Origin: Sphingomonas nostoxanthinifaciens
Lineage (GTDB): Bacteria; Pseudomonadota; Alphaproteobacteria; Sphingomonadales; Sphingomonadaceae
DNA length: 64,000 nucleotides
Reading direction: 5' to 3'
Assembly: GCF_019930585.1 (NCBI RefSeq)
Contig: NZ_CP082839.1
Location: 248,001 to 312,000, forward strand
This document shows, piece by piece, positions 8,585 to 20,394 of the stretch. Below the pieces are notes generated by a model. The model saw only the letters and a program-made list of their open reading frames with translations. It did not search any database and was not told where the DNA came from. Each line of letters begins with the position of its first letter. The first letter of the stretch is position 1. A program made the position numbers and the translations under genes.

Positions 8585-8588
8585 ATGA
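8241..8588 (+). CDS. Possible small hypothetical protein upstream of sciP
   Basis: An open frame of 115 codons (ATG 8241; GTG 8235 also possible) ends in an ATGA overlap with sciP. Residues about 15-60 have typical high-GC codon use and a helical, alanine-rich make-up (LRAGLAAAQAA, LLDRAEALVRLFGEDR). The last third has weaker codon bias and no recognisable motif. I do not recognise a family. It may be a genuine short gene with an extended end, or chance. Confidence 0.3.
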   Translation: MRFDVGGAVPTHPDFDMLRAGLAAAQAATPTALASLRTRPLLDRAEALVRLFGEDRADDRTALCGCFHPIALSETIAPVKMTVPFTLAFEASFNGSGLDEDRRGSMPVGASARVK

Positions 8589-8884
8589 TTGAGAACCAAA
8601 AGATAAGACCAGCGCAAGTGGTTGGCCCCCTCGGTGAGCCGCTGACGCTGGATAGCCTTCCCAAGCCGGGCACCACCCGCTGGGTCGTACGTCGCAAGGC
8701 CGAGGTGGTCGCCGCTGTAAACGGCGGGCTGCTGACGTTCGAGGAAGTGTGCGAACGTTATGGCCTCACGCTGGAGGAGTTCGCCGGGTGGAAGCGCGCG
8801 GTCGAGCGGTCGGGCATGCCCGGCCTGCGGGTGACCCGCATCCAGCATTACAAGTCGCTCTACGAGCGCCAACAAAAGTATTGA
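8585..8884 (+). CDS. sciP: CtrA inhibitor SciP (DUF1153)
   Basis: SciP is a small helix-turn-helix protein of alphaproteobacteria that binds the cell-cycle regulator CtrA and blocks transcription of its targets. The 99-residue protein matches the family: a proline-rich start (GPLGEPLTLDSLPKPGTTRWV), the first helix RRKAEVVAAVNGGLL, the recognition helix region CERYGLTLEEFAGWKRA, and an RVTRIQHYK tail. The start is fixed by the conserved N-terminus. A weak upstream frame overlaps it by 4 bases. A strong hairpin follows 19 bases after the stop. Confidence 0.93.
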   Translation: MIENQKIRPAQVVGPLGEPLTLDSLPKPGTTRWVVRRKAEVVAAVNGGLLTFEEVCERYGLTLEEFAGWKRAVERSGMPGLRVTRIQHYKSLYERQQKY

Positions 8885-8903
8885 CAATCCCTATTGTTGC
8901 CAG

Positions 8904-8932
8904 CGCGCCGGAACGGAAACGTTGCCGGCGCG
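8904..8932 (+). terminator. GAAA-capped hairpin after sciP
   Basis: CGCGCCGGAACG pairs with CGTT-CCGGCGCG, giving a 12-bp stem with one bulged G and a GAAA tetraloop. It lies 19 bases past the sciP stop. There is no following T-run, so it is an imperfect terminator; it may instead protect the 3' end of the sciP transcript. Confidence 0.45.
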
Positions 8933-8994
8933 TATCAACCTCCGATCGCTGCGGCGCATGTCGACGCTCTTTCGCAGCGAACAGAGGAGGCGAG

Positions 8995-9246
8995 ATGGGT
9001 ATCATTCTTTGGCTTATCGTGGGTGGCGTGGTCGGCTGGCTGGCCAGCATGGTCATGCGCACCGATGCGCAGCAGGGCATTGTCCTGAACGTCGTCGTCG
9101 GCATCGTGGGTGCATTCATCGGTGGCTTGCTGTTCGGCGGCTCGATCAATGCCGGCCTGACGCTCTACACTTTCATTTCGTCGCTGGTGGGCGCGATCAT
9201 CCTGCTCGCCATCGTCAACCTGGTCCGTCGCGGCGCGGTTCGCTGA
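8995..9246 (+). CDS. GlsB/YeaQ/YmgE family membrane protein
   Basis: The 83-residue protein consists of three hydrophobic helices with glycine-rich packing (LIVGGVVGWLASMVM, VVVGIVGAFIGGLLFGG, SLVGAIILLAIVNLV), which is the transglycosylase-associated/GlsB family signature. Members are stress-linked inner-membrane proteins of unclear mechanism. An AGAGGAGG ribosome site 5-6 bases before the ATG at 8995 fixes the start. A strong terminator follows. Confidence 0.88.
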   Translation: MGIILWLIVGGVVGWLASMVMRTDAQQGIVLNVVVGIVGAFIGGLLFGGSINAGLTLYTFISSLVGAIILLAIVNLVRRGAVR

Positions 9247-9268
9247 ACCCACCGATCGTAACGGCTTG

Positions 9269-9306
9269 AGGGCCGCGCCGGCACTGCCGGCGCGGCCCTT
9301 GTCGTT
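9269..9306 (+). terminator. Intrinsic terminator after the GlsB-family gene
   Basis: AGGGCCGCGCCGGC and GCCGGCGCGGCCCT form a perfect 14-bp stem with an ACT loop. It is followed by TTGTCGTTT, a loose T-rich tail. It also lies downstream of the convergent SIMPL gene and could act on both strands. Confidence 0.7.
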
Positions 9307-9323
9307 TGTGGCGGTGGACGGGC

Positions 9324-10025
9324 TCAACCGAGCTCGAACGTCACCTGCACCGTCACGCTCAGCGTCTGCTCGCCGGCCTCGACCGGGGTCGCGTCGGCCT
9401 TGCGCATCGCCAGCATCATCGGCCGCACCGGCTGGCCGCCGCCGGCCGATTGTTCGTCGATGCGGACGATCCGCCTGACGGACAGCCCGGTCGCCCGCGC
9501 ATAGAGCGTCGCGCGCGCGCGCGCCTCGGCGATGGCCTTGGTCCGCGCCTCGTCGAGCGCGGCCTTGGGATCCTCGACCTCGAAGTTCGGCCCGTCGAGC
9601 TGGTTCGCGCCCGCCGCGACCAGCGCATCGATCGTCGGCCCGACGCGCTCGACGCCGCGCAGCCGCACCGATACGCGATTGCTCGCCTCGTACCCGGTCA
9701 GTGTCGGCGGCTGATTGTCGGCATAGCGATAGCGCGGCGTGAGCGTGATCGCGCTCGTCTGAATGTCGGCCGCAGCAACGCCCGCGCGGCGCAACGCCGC
9801 GACGGTCGCGGTCATGCGCGCGGCATTGTCGCGCAACGCAACTACTGCGCTGTCCGCCTGGGTGACGACGCCGGCACCGATCCGCGCGATGTCGGGCGGC
9901 CGCGTCACGTCGGCGGTGGCGGAAATGTCGAGCCGCGTGCCGGCGATCGGCTGCGGCATCTCGTCGGCCGCGAGCGCCGGCGCGGCGGCACACACGGCAA
10001 GAAACAGGATCGGCTTCATCATCAT
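9324..10025 (-). CDS. Periplasmic SIMPL (DUF541) domain protein
   Basis: The protein of about 233 residues begins with a cleavable signal peptide (MKPILFLAVCAAAPALA-AD) and then a SIMPL domain: ISATADVTRPPDIARIGAGV, the ITLTPRYRY region, YEASNRVSVRLRGVERVG, and the KAIAEARARATLYARATGL helix typical of DUF541. Members such as E. coli YggE are periplasmic and linked to oxidative-stress tolerance, but the mechanism is unknown. A GGGGAGAG ribosome site precedes the ATG at 10025, so a TTG at 10037 is not used. Confidence 0.88.
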   Translation of the reverse strand: MMMKPILFLAVCAAAPALAADEMPQPIAGTRLDISATADVTRPPDIARIGAGVVTQADSAVVALRDNAARMTATVAALRRAGVAAADIQTSAITLTPRYRYADNQPPTLTGYEASNRVSVRLRGVERVGPTIDALVAAGANQLDGPNFEVEDPKAALDEARTKAIAEARARATLYARATGLSVRRIVRIDEQSAGGGQPVRPMMLAMRKADATPVEAGEQTLSVTVQVTFELG

Positions 10026-10091
10026 CGCTCTCCCCAACGTATAGCCTGTCGTGGCGGCTGTGCGCTGGATCGTTGCTGAACGCGGGGCGGA

Positions 10092-11933
10092 TCAATGCGC
10101 GTCGAGCGCGGCGCGGACCTTCTGCGCGAGTTGCGCCATGGTGAAGGGCTTGGGCAGGATCGTGCCGACGCTCGCCGCCTCGCCCTCGTCGCGGGCATAG
10201 CCGGTGGTATAGAGCACGCGCAGCCCCGGCCGCATCTGCCGCGCCTGTTCGGCGAGCGCGCGGCCCGAAAGCCCAGGCATCACCATGTCGGTGAAAAGCA
10301 AGGCGATCTCGCCCGGCCGTTCGATCAGCTGCAGCGCCTCCGCGCCGTTCGATGCGGCGAGCACGGTGTAGCCGAGCTCGCTCAGGGCATCGGCCGAGAA
10401 GTGACGGACATGGGGTTCGTCCTCCACCACCAGGATCGTTTCGCCGGTATTCGCCCGCGCCGCGATGCGCGTCGATATCGGCTGGACCGGCGCCACCGCC
10501 CCGTGGTGGCGCGGCAGCAGCAGCCGCACGATCGTGCCGGCGCCGACGCGGGAGGTGATCGTCACGTCGCCGCCCGACTGGCGCACGAAACCCAGCACCT
10601 GGCTGAGCCCGAGCCCGGTGCCCTTGCCGACTTCCTTGGTGGTGAAGAACGGATCGAAGGCGCGTTCGATCAACGCGGGGGGCATGCCGTCGCCGGTATC
10701 GCCGACCGAAATGCCGACATAGTCTCCTGGCAGCAGCCCGTCGGACGTCCCGTCGGCGGGCGATCCGAAGACCACGTTTTCGGCGGTCAGCGTCAGCCGG
10801 CCACCGCGCGCCTGCATCGCATCGCGCGCATTGACTGCCAGGTTGAGCAGCGCGCTCTCGAGCTGCACCGGATCGGCGAAGCACGTCCACAGGGCTTCGG
10901 TCGGCGCCGTCTCGACGGTGAAGCGCTCGCCAAGCGTGCGGCGCAGCAGGTCCGACATGCTCTCGATCAACTGGTTGGCGTCGATCGGCATCGGCGACAG
11001 CGGCTGGTTGCGCGATACGGCGAGCAGCCGCCGCACGAGCGCCGCGGCGCGCGCCGCACCGTCCAGCGCGGTCGCAATGCCGTGCGACACCCGCTCGGGC
11101 TGATCCGGCTGATGGCGGCGCGCCATATCCAGATTGCCGATGATGATCGCCAGCATGTTGTTGAAATCGTGCGCGATACCGCCGGCAAGCTGGCCGATCG
11201 TCTCCATCTTCTGCATCTGGCGCAACTGGCTTTCGGCCATTTCACGCTTCTGCATCTCGACGCGCGTTTCGTCGTGCGCCTGCTCCAGCTCGGCATACCG
11301 GACGGCGGCATCGCTGACCGTCAGGTAGGCCACCACCACCACGACCAGCACCGCGCCGACGAGGAACAGCGCGAGCCCTACGGTGAGCGTCTGCAGCCAG
11401 CGCTGGCGCACGGCGAGACGCCGTTCCTCTTCGCCGAACATCGCCGCGATCTGGGCGCGGATCCGATCCATCAGCAGGCGGGTGCGCGAGATCGCCGGCA
11501 GCGAATCGATCGTGCCCCGCGCGCGGATGTGGATCAGCTCCTCGGCGCCGTCGACGCGCGCCGCGATCAGCCGCGCGAGCTCGGCCGCGCGCTGCCGCTG
11601 CACCGGATCGTCGGCGGTCTCGTGGGCGAGCACGACGAGCCGCTGCTGCAGGTCGGTGCGCGCGGTCTCGGCCTCGTCCAGCATGCTTGGATTGCGGCGG
11701 ACGAGATAGCCGCGAAAGCCCGATTCGTAGGCGCTCAGCCGCTCGCCGACCGCGATGATGCCCACCTGCGTGCGGATGCTGTGCGCGATCCAGTGATTGG
11801 CGCGCGCGACCCCGAAGCTCAGCACGAGCGCAGCGATGCCGGCGACGACGGTGATTGCGAGCCCCGCCAGCGGCATCAACGGTACGCGGCGGAGGGTGGC
11901 GCGCGGCATGTCGTCGATATTGTGGGGGCGCAT
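10092..11933 (-). CDS. Hybrid sensor histidine kinase with CHASE3-like sensor
   Basis: The 613-residue protein has transmembrane helices at about 20-43 and 183-206 flanking an extracytoplasmic helical domain of CHASE3 type (ERLSAYESGFRGYLVRR). A coiled linker is followed by the phosphoacceptor H255 in GGIAHDFNN, and an ATPase domain with the N box NLAVNARDAM (about 364-373), GDTGDGM (about 411-417) and GKGTGLGLS (about 437-445). A C-terminal receiver domain has D549 in FTDMVMPG. No response regulator is adjacent, so its output is unknown. The start at 11933 lacks a clear ribosome site; an ATG at 11909 is an alternative. Confidence 0.93.
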   Translation of the reverse strand: MRPHNIDDMPRATLRRVPLMPLAGLAITVVAGIAALVLSFGVARANHWIAHSIRTQVGIIAVGERLSAYESGFRGYLVRRNPSMLDEAETARTDLQQRLVVLAHETADDPVQRQRAAELARLIAARVDGAEELIHIRARGTIDSLPAISRTRLLMDRIRAQIAAMFGEEERRLAVRQRWLQTLTVGLALFLVGAVLVVVVVAYLTVSDAAVRYAELEQAHDETRVEMQKREMAESQLRQMQKMETIGQLAGGIAHDFNNMLAIIIGNLDMARRHQPDQPERVSHGIATALDGAARAAALVRRLLAVSRNQPLSPMPIDANQLIESMSDLLRRTLGERFTVETAPTEALWTCFADPVQLESALLNLAVNARDAMQARGGRLTLTAENVVFGSPADGTSDGLLPGDYVGISVGDTGDGMPPALIERAFDPFFTTKEVGKGTGLGLSQVLGFVRQSGGDVTITSRVGAGTIVRLLLPRHHGAVAPVQPISTRIAARANTGETILVVEDEPHVRHFSADALSELGYTVLAASNGAEALQLIERPGEIALLFTDMVMPGLSGRALAEQARQMRPGLRVLYTTGYARDEGEAASVGTILPKPFTMAQLAQKVRAALDAH

Positions 11934-11970
11934 GCGCGCTCGCGCAAGCCGGCTCGCGCGTGAGATGATC

Positions 11971-15050
<3,080 letters not shown>

Positions 15051-15166
15051 CGGTCAAATTCCGTCATGGGTGCCTTGCCATCAATGCGGTTTTTTCGTGC
15101 GACGCCAAGCCCTAATGGTGCATCGCCGCGACGCCCTTCGGTTCGGCCGCGCGACGGAGATCGACG

Positions 15167-15766
15167 ATGAGCAAGGTTCTGGTTCTTTATTATTCGAGCT
15201 ACGGCCATATCGAGCAGATGGCGGCGGCGGTGGCCGAAGGCGCGCGGAGCGCCGGCGCGACGGTCGAGGTGAAGCGCGTTCCCGAGACCGCGCCGGAAGA
15301 GGTGGCCAAGGCCGCGCACTTCAAGCTCGACCAGGCAGCGCCGGTCGCGACGGTCGCCGAGCTGGCGGATTATGACGCGATCATCCTCGGCATGCCGACG
15401 CGCTTCGGCCGGATGCCGTCGCAGGTCGCGGCGTTCCTCGATCAGGCGGGTGGGCTGTGGGCGACCGGCAAGCTCAACGGCAAGGTCGGCAGCGTGTTCG
15501 GCTCGACCGCCAGCCAGCATGGCGGCCAGGAGACGACCCTGTTTTCCGGCATCACCAACCTGCTGCATTTCGGCATGGTGATCGTCGGCCTGCCCTACAG
15601 CTTCCAGGGCCAGATGGGCGTGGCCGAAGTGCATGGCGGCAGCCCTTATGGCGCGACCACGATCGCCAATGGCGACGGCAGCCGCCAGCCGAGCGCGGTC
15701 GAACTGGACGGCGCACGCTTCCAGGGCAAGCACGTCGCCGAGATCGCGGCCAAGATCTTCGGGTAA
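15167..15766 (+). CDS. wrbA: NAD(P)H:quinone oxidoreductase, WrbA type
   Basis: WrbA is a flavodoxin-like FMN enzyme that reduces quinones by two electrons, avoiding semiquinone formation. The 199-residue protein shows the FMN phosphate loop [14 protein letters not shown], the [18 protein letters not shown] segment, [15 protein letters not shown] and [11 protein letters not shown], all WrbA signatures. It is single, divergent from a LysR gene, and ends at a strong bidirectional terminator. Confidence 0.95.
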   Translation: MSKVLVLYYSSYGHIEQMAAAVAEGARSAGATVEVKRVPETAPEEVAKAAHFKLDQAAPVATVAELADYDAIILGMPTRFGRMPSQVAAFLDQAGGLWATGKLNGKVGSVFGSTASQHGGQETTLFSGITNLLHFGMVIVGLPYSFQGQMGVAEVHGGSPYGATTIANGDGSRQPSAVELDGARFQGKHVAEIAAKIFG

Positions 15767-15780
15767 GACGCGGCGGGATC

Positions 15781-15825
15781 AAAAAGAAAAGCCGCCGACC
15801 CTCGCGGGCCGGCGGCTTTTTCTTT
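15781..15825. terminator. Bidirectional intrinsic terminator between wrbA and the PEP-CTERM gene
   Basis: An inverted repeat pairs AAAAAGAAAAGCCGCCG with CGGCGGCTTTTTCTTT, with an inner CCC/GGG pairing. There is a T-run at the 3' side on both strands, so it serves rightward wrbA and the leftward PEP-CTERM gene. Confidence 0.9.
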
Positions 15826-15842
15826 GTCCGGCGCGTGTGCCG

Positions 15843-17210
15843 TTACGCGAAGCGGACCGTGACGCGGCGGCGACGGGCAAGGCCGCCGACCAGGCCGAAG
15901 CCCGCCAGCATCATCGCCCAGCTCGCCGGCTCGGGCACCGCGGCGGCCAAGGTCGGCGCGAACGCCACACCCTTGATCTTGGTGTCGGCGGCGGCGGTAT
16001 AGATCGTGCTGAACGTTTCGCCGGGCAGCGTGGTCGCCGCGAGCGAGTCGGTGATCGCGTAGAGATAGCTCTGGTCGAGGTCGCCGATCGTCGAATTGGT
16101 GGCGTAGAGATAGACGTTGCCGTCGATCACCGTGCCGGTCAGTCCGAACAATCCGGTCGTGCCCGACGTGCCGGCATTGTTGACGAGGTTGAGCCCGGCC
16201 GACAGCGTGTAGGCCAGCGTCCAGGTCGTGCCGTCATAGATCCACTTCTGCAGGCCGCCGTCGCCCAGGCCGGCGGCATTGGTGTTGCCATTCTTCGGCA
16301 GCCCGCTGTCGGCGACGTAGAGCGTGTTCGCGTCGGCGAAGAAAAACTGCTCGGGGCTGATGTAGACCGTCTTGCCGATGCGGCTGTTGTTGATGCCGTT
16401 GGCCTCGCCGGCGGTGAGCGTGACCGTCGGCGCGAAGCCGTTCAGCGCGGTGGGCGTGCCGGCGTTGGTCGCGCCGAGCGGCAGCGTGCCGATCGCGGTG
16501 TTGGCATTCTTGACGTCGGCCGAGACGTAGACCGCGCCGTTGACGATCTGCACGTCGCGCGTGTCCTGGCCGTTGCCGGTCACCGCGGTCGCGCTGCTCG
16601 CGCCCTTGCTCGCCACGAACAGGCCGGTGGTGGTGTCGCCCTTCACGCCCTGGCCGGAGACGTAGAAGGAGCTGCCGTCGAGCGTGGCGACGCTGCGCGG
16701 ATTGTTGGTGTTGAAGACGTTGTAGAGCGCGGTGCTGCTGTCGACCGTGCCGTCGGCGCCGATCTGCGCCACCACGCGCGCGACGGCGGTGCTGGCTCCG
16801 CCCTGGATGCTGGTCGACTGGGCGAGCGCGGCATTGCCGTACACCGCCGCGCCGCCGGCATTGTAGGTGGCGGCATTGACCGCATAGCCGGCGATGACGA
16901 GCGAATGGCCGTCGCCGCTCAACTGCAGGAAGCCTTCCGACGACGAGCCATATTCGCCCGACACCGCATATTGGGTGACGCCGTTGACGACCTTGGTCGT
17001 CTGCGACAGCGTCGTCGTGCTGACCTTCTGGCCGCTGGTGGTCAGCTCCTGCAGCACGATCGGCGATGCCTGGTTATCGCTATAGACGCCCGAATTGTCG
17101 CCATTGCCGTAGACGCTGACGACCAGATTGCCGGGCGTGAACACCGTCGCGTGCGCGGGCATCAGCGGTGCGGCGGCAGCCAGGGCCGCGAAAAAAAGCT
17201 TGGAACGCAT
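15843..17210 (-). CDS. PEPxxWA-CTERM sorting-domain surface protein
   Basis: The protein of about 455 residues has a signal peptide (MRSKLFFAALAAAAPLMPAHA), a long beta-rich middle with repeated NG, GTT and AVT strands suggesting a beta-propeller, and a C-terminal sorting signal: the PEPASWA motif, a hydrophobic helix (MMLAGFGLVGG) and RRRR. PEPxxWA-CTERM proteins are processed by exosortase in exopolysaccharide-making sphingomonads. No exosortase is in this window. A GGAGG site 6 bases before the ATG at 17210 fixes the start over upstream in-frame codons. The precise function is unknown. Confidence 0.85.
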   Translation of the reverse strand: MRSKLFFAALAAAAPLMPAHATVFTPGNLVVSVYGNGDNSGVYSDNQASPIVLQELTTSGQKVSTTTLSQTTKVVNGVTQYAVSGEYGSSSEGFLQLSGDGHSLVIAGYAVNAATYNAGGAAVYGNAALAQSTSIQGGASTAVARVVAQIGADGTVDSSTALYNVFNTNNPRSVATLDGSSFYVSGQGVKGDTTTGLFVASKGASSATAVTGNGQDTRDVQIVNGAVYVSADVKNANTAIGTLPLGATNAGTPTALNGFAPTVTLTAGEANGINNSRIGKTVYISPEQFFFADANTLYVADSGLPKNGNTNAAGLGDGGLQKWIYDGTTWTLAYTLSAGLNLVNNAGTSGTTGLFGLTGTVIDGNVYLYATNSTIGDLDQSYLYAITDSLAATTLPGETFSTIYTAAADTKIKGVAFAPTLAAAVPEPASWAMMLAGFGLVGGLARRRRVTVRFA

Positions 17211-17266
17211 GTACATCCTCCCCAATCGGCCGTGTGGCCATGGGTGACGCGGTTAATTAATAGTTA

Positions 17267-18784
17267 TTACAGTTTGGCGGCGCCGACGCGGAGCTGGGCG
17301 TCGGCCCAATTGAGGAAATAGGTGAGGTTCGGCGTGTCGGTATGGCCGCCGTCATGCTGCCGCCACGCCAGCGCCCCGCCGATCGGGCCGGTATTGACCG
17401 GCGGCAGCGTGGCGTTGCGATAATCGTCGCCGAGGCCGAGATCCTTCGCGCCGAGCAGGCGATAGACGCGGCCGGCCGCGATCGTCGCCATCAGGCTGCC
17501 GCGATGATCGAGCCATTGCGCGTCGCCCGCTTCGGGCACGCCATAACTGACGAATACCGGCCGCGGCGCGCACAGGGCGATCAGCTCGTGCGAATCGACC
17601 GGCAGGTCTTTCGCGGTGCGCACGTCGCGGCCGGCAGCGGCGCCATAGCGCAGGAAATTGCCCGCCATCCAATAATGGCTGCCGCCGCTCAGGCTCGTCA
17701 CCGCCTCGCCGAAATTGCGGCGCAGCAACGTGGCGCCGCCCTTGCCCGACGAGCCCACGAGCACGACCGCGAAACGCTGGTCGAACGCCATCGTCAGCAA
17801 CGCCGCCTTGCCGTAGCGCGAGACGCCCTCGATGCCGATGCGATGCGGATCGATCGCCGGATCCTTGCTCAGGAAATCGAACGCGCGGCTCGCGCCCCAT
17901 GCCCAGGCGCGCAGCACGCCCCATTGCTCGGGGGTGCGCGGGCGCCCGCGATTGGCGAGGCCGATCACGCCGCGCTGGAGCGCGCCGGCATCGTCGGGCT
18001 GGATCGTGTCGCTGTCGAGCAACGCATAGCCCCAGCCGGCGGCGATGATCTGATCGGGCCGGGGGTAATCGCCATGCGCGTCGCGCTCGGGCAGGCGGAA
18101 GGGCGGCTGCGGGTGCAGCATGAAGGCCGGGTGCGCGGCGAAGACCGGCCCCAGCGCCGGATCCTGCTTCGCCAGCAGCGCCTTGAGCGCTGCGTCGATC
18201 CGCTCATAGTCGGCGCGCGACGGCTCGGACGGCAAGGGAAAGTCGTCGCGGCCGAACATCACCAGCAGCGGCACCGGCCCCTTCGCGGCGGCGGGCACGA
18301 CCACGGTCATGCGGATGTCGACGGCGATGCCGGGCGCGGCGGGGTCCTCGGCATGGCCGATCACGCGCCGGGCGATCACCGGCGTGAAGCCGACCCGCTC
18401 ATGATCGGTGATGGCGACGCGCCAGTCGATCCGCGGCGCGCTGTCGGGCACGCGGCCGTACACGTCGCGTTCGTAGGCGGCGACGATCTCGGGCCGGCGC
18501 TGCGTCCACCATTGCTTCGCCGTCGTGACCGGCGCGCCCGCGTCGGTGCGCAGCGGATCGGGCAGGTCGGGATAGGGAGTCGCCTTGGCCTCGTCGTAAT
18601 TGGCGGCGTCGGGCGCGTGGGGATCGGCGCTGGGGCCGGAGTTCATGCCCGTGACGCCGAGCTGGCGCATCATGTCCTGCCGGGCGGCCTCGCCCGACAG
18701 CTCGGCCTGCTGCGCCGCGACCGCGATCGGCGCCGCGAGCGCGATCGCGGCGCACAGCCCTATCGTCCAACCCCGTACAACCAC
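17267..18784 (-). CDS. Secreted CE15-like glucuronoyl esterase
   Basis: CE15 enzymes split the ester between glucuronoxylan and lignin. The 505-residue protein has a signal peptide (cleavage near residue 24, AVAA-QQ) and an alpha/beta-hydrolase domain. The nucleophile is S322 in GIEGVSRYGKAAL, corresponding to the CE15 motif G-C-S-R-x-G-K but with valine in place of cysteine, as in other bacterial members. The oxyanion/acid region is GSSGKGGATLLRRNFGE, and the histidine is in QHDGGHTD (H477 or H481). The substrate is inferred from family alone. It is a single gene downstream of the RND operon on the same strand. Confidence 0.75.
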   Translation of the reverse strand: MVVRGWTIGLCAAIALAAPIAVAAQQAELSGEAARQDMMRQLGVTGMNSGPSADPHAPDAANYDEAKATPYPDLPDPLRTDAGAPVTTAKQWWTQRRPEIVAAYERDVYGRVPDSAPRIDWRVAITDHERVGFTPVIARRVIGHAEDPAAPGIAVDIRMTVVVPAAAKGPVPLLVMFGRDDFPLPSEPSRADYERIDAALKALLAKQDPALGPVFAAHPAFMLHPQPPFRLPERDAHGDYPRPDQIIAAGWGYALLDSDTIQPDDAGALQRGVIGLANRGRPRTPEQWGVLRAWAWGASRAFDFLSKDPAIDPHRIGIEGVSRYGKAALLTMAFDQRFAVVLVGSSGKGGATLLRRNFGEAVTSLSGGSHYWMAGNFLRYGAAAGRDVRTAKDLPVDSHELIALCAPRPVFVSYGVPEAGDAQWLDHRGSLMATIAAGRVYRLLGAKDLGLGDDYRNATLPPVNTGPIGGALAWRQHDGGHTDTPNLTYFLNWADAQLRVGAAKL

Positions 18785-18855
18785 GGCCCTCTCCCGACCT
18801 TGTTATGGCCGGGTGATAGCAAGCAATGGCGTCGATCGTCAGCCCCGTCGCGCGC

Positions 18856-20394
18856 CTATTTCTGCGCGGACACGGTCGTGACCGGCGGCGCCTCCTCCCA
18901 GCCGCCACCGAGCGCGCGGAACAGATCGACCTGATCGTCGATCAGCGCGGTCGAGGAGGTGGCCAGCGCCGCGCTCGCCTGCGCGCGCGTCCGCTCGGCA
19001 TCGAGCAGCTGGAAGAAGCTGTCCGAGCCGTAATCGAAGCGGTAGCGCGACAGCTTGGCCGCGTCGGCGGCCGCCGTGTATGCCGCCTGCAGCGCGGCGT
19101 TGCGTCGTTGCTCGGCATCCAGCCGCGCGAGCGCCTGTTCGGTTTCCTTCAACGCGGTCAGGATCGCGCCGTCGAAGCTCGCGAGCGAGCCCTCGGCGGT
19201 CGCCCGCGCCTCGTGCACGCGGGCGCGCGCCGCGCTCTGGATCGGGAAGTTCCACGAGATGAGCGGCCCGAGCGAGTAACCGAACGATCGCGCCTTGCCG
19301 ATGTCGCCGATGCGGGTGGAGCCCAGCGACACCGCGCCCGCGAGCGTGATCGTCGGATAGAGATCCGCCACCGCGACGCCGATCCGCGCCGTGTCGGCCG
19401 CCAGCTGGCGCTCGGCACGGCGCACGTCGGGCCGGCGCGCGAGCAGGGTGCGGCCGTCGCCGGCGGGCAAGGGTGCGGCGAGCTGCGGGATCTTGCCGCA
19501 GCTCGCGATCACTGGGTCGAGCGCCGCCGGCGTGCGGCCGGTGAGCGTCGCCAGCGCCGCGAGCGCCGCGCGCTGCTCGCCCTCGATCGTCGGCAATTCG
19601 GCGCGTGCCTGCTCGTACAGCGTGCGCGCCTGATCGACGTCGCGCTGCGTGCCACGGCCGCCTTCGTTCAGGCGGTTGGTGAGGTCGAGCGTGCGCGCCT
19701 GCAGATCGATCGTCTCGCGCGCGCTCGCCGCCTGCACGGCATAGCCGCACACATCGGCATAGGAGCGCGCCGTCTCCGCCGCGACGGTGACGCGCGCCGC
19801 ATCGAGCGCCGCCGCCGCCACCGCATAGTCGCCGCGCGCCGCCTCGATTGAGCGGCTGACGCCGCCGAACAGATCGAGCTCGTACGACACGTTGAAGCCG
19901 AGATTGTAGTAATCGAACGTGTAGCCGCTCGCGGTGGAGGCGATGCCGGTGGTCGTGCCGGTGCCGGCGCCGATGCCCGTGCCCACGCCCGTTCCCGTCC
20001 CGCCGGTCGCGCCGGCACCGGTGGTGGTGGTGCCGGTGGTCGTGCCGAGCTGGTCGGCGCCGATGCGCTGGCGGGTATAGCCGGCGGTCGAGTTGGTGGT
20101 CGGCAGCCGGCCGGCACGTGCCTCGGACAGCACGTAGCGCGCCTTGGTGAGGTTGGCGGCGGCGACGCGCACGTCGATATTGTGGCGCAGCGCCTCGTCC
20201 ACCAGCGCGTCGAGCGTCGGGTCCGCGTAGAGCCGCCACCAGTTGGACGGCAGCGCCTGCGCGCTCGCGCCGGGATCGACGAAGCTCGCGGTGGCGGTCG
20301 GCGGCGGCATCGGCTGCCGATAATTCGGGCCAACCATGCAGCCGCCGAGCAGCAGCGCCACCAGCGGCGCGAAGCGGGTGAGCGAGCGGCTCAT
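18856..20394 (-). CDS. RND efflux outer-membrane channel lipoprotein, NodT/OprM type
   Basis: This is the outer-membrane channel of a tripartite efflux pump. The 512-residue protein has a lipoprotein signal with lipobox LLLGGC (Cys19), then MVGPNYRQP and the family NWWRLYADPTLDALVDEAL. Two outer-membrane-efflux repeats follow, with LNEGGRGTQRDVDQARTLYEQARAELP and ARRPDVRRAERQLAADTARIGVA. Residues about 117-155 are an unusual run made almost only of Gly, Thr, Ala and Ile/Val inside the first barrel segment. The start overlaps the permease stop (ATGA), making it the last gene of the three-gene operon. Confidence 0.93.
   Translation of the reverse strand: MSRSLTRFAPLVALLLGGCMVGPNYRQPMPPPTATASFVDPGASAQALPSNWWRLYADPTLDALVDEALRHNIDVRVAAANLTKARYVLSEARAGRLPTTNSTAGYTRQRIGADQLGTTTGTTTTGAGATGGTGTGVGTGIGAGTGTTTGIASTASGYTFDYYNLGFNVSYELDLFGGVSRSIEAARGDYAVAAAALDAARVTVAAETARSYADVCGYAVQAASARETIDLQARTLDLTNRLNEGGRGTQRDVDQARTLYEQARAELPTIEGEQRAALAALATLTGRTPAALDPVIASCGKIPQLAAPLPAGDGRTLLARRPDVRRAERQLAADTARIGVAVADLYPTITLAGAVSLGSTRIGDIGKARSFGYSLGPLISWNFPIQSAARARVHEARATAEGSLASFDGAILTALKETEQALARLDAEQRRNAALQAAYTAAADAAKLSRYRFDYGSDSFFQLLDAERTRAQASAALATSSTALIDDQVDLFRALGGGWEEAPPVTTVSAQK

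Noticed and set aside
8449..8595. CtrA or CcrM recognition sites upstream of sciP
   Set aside because: Only single TTAA-like and GATTG-like fragments occur; no properly spaced pair or GANTC that would support a claim.
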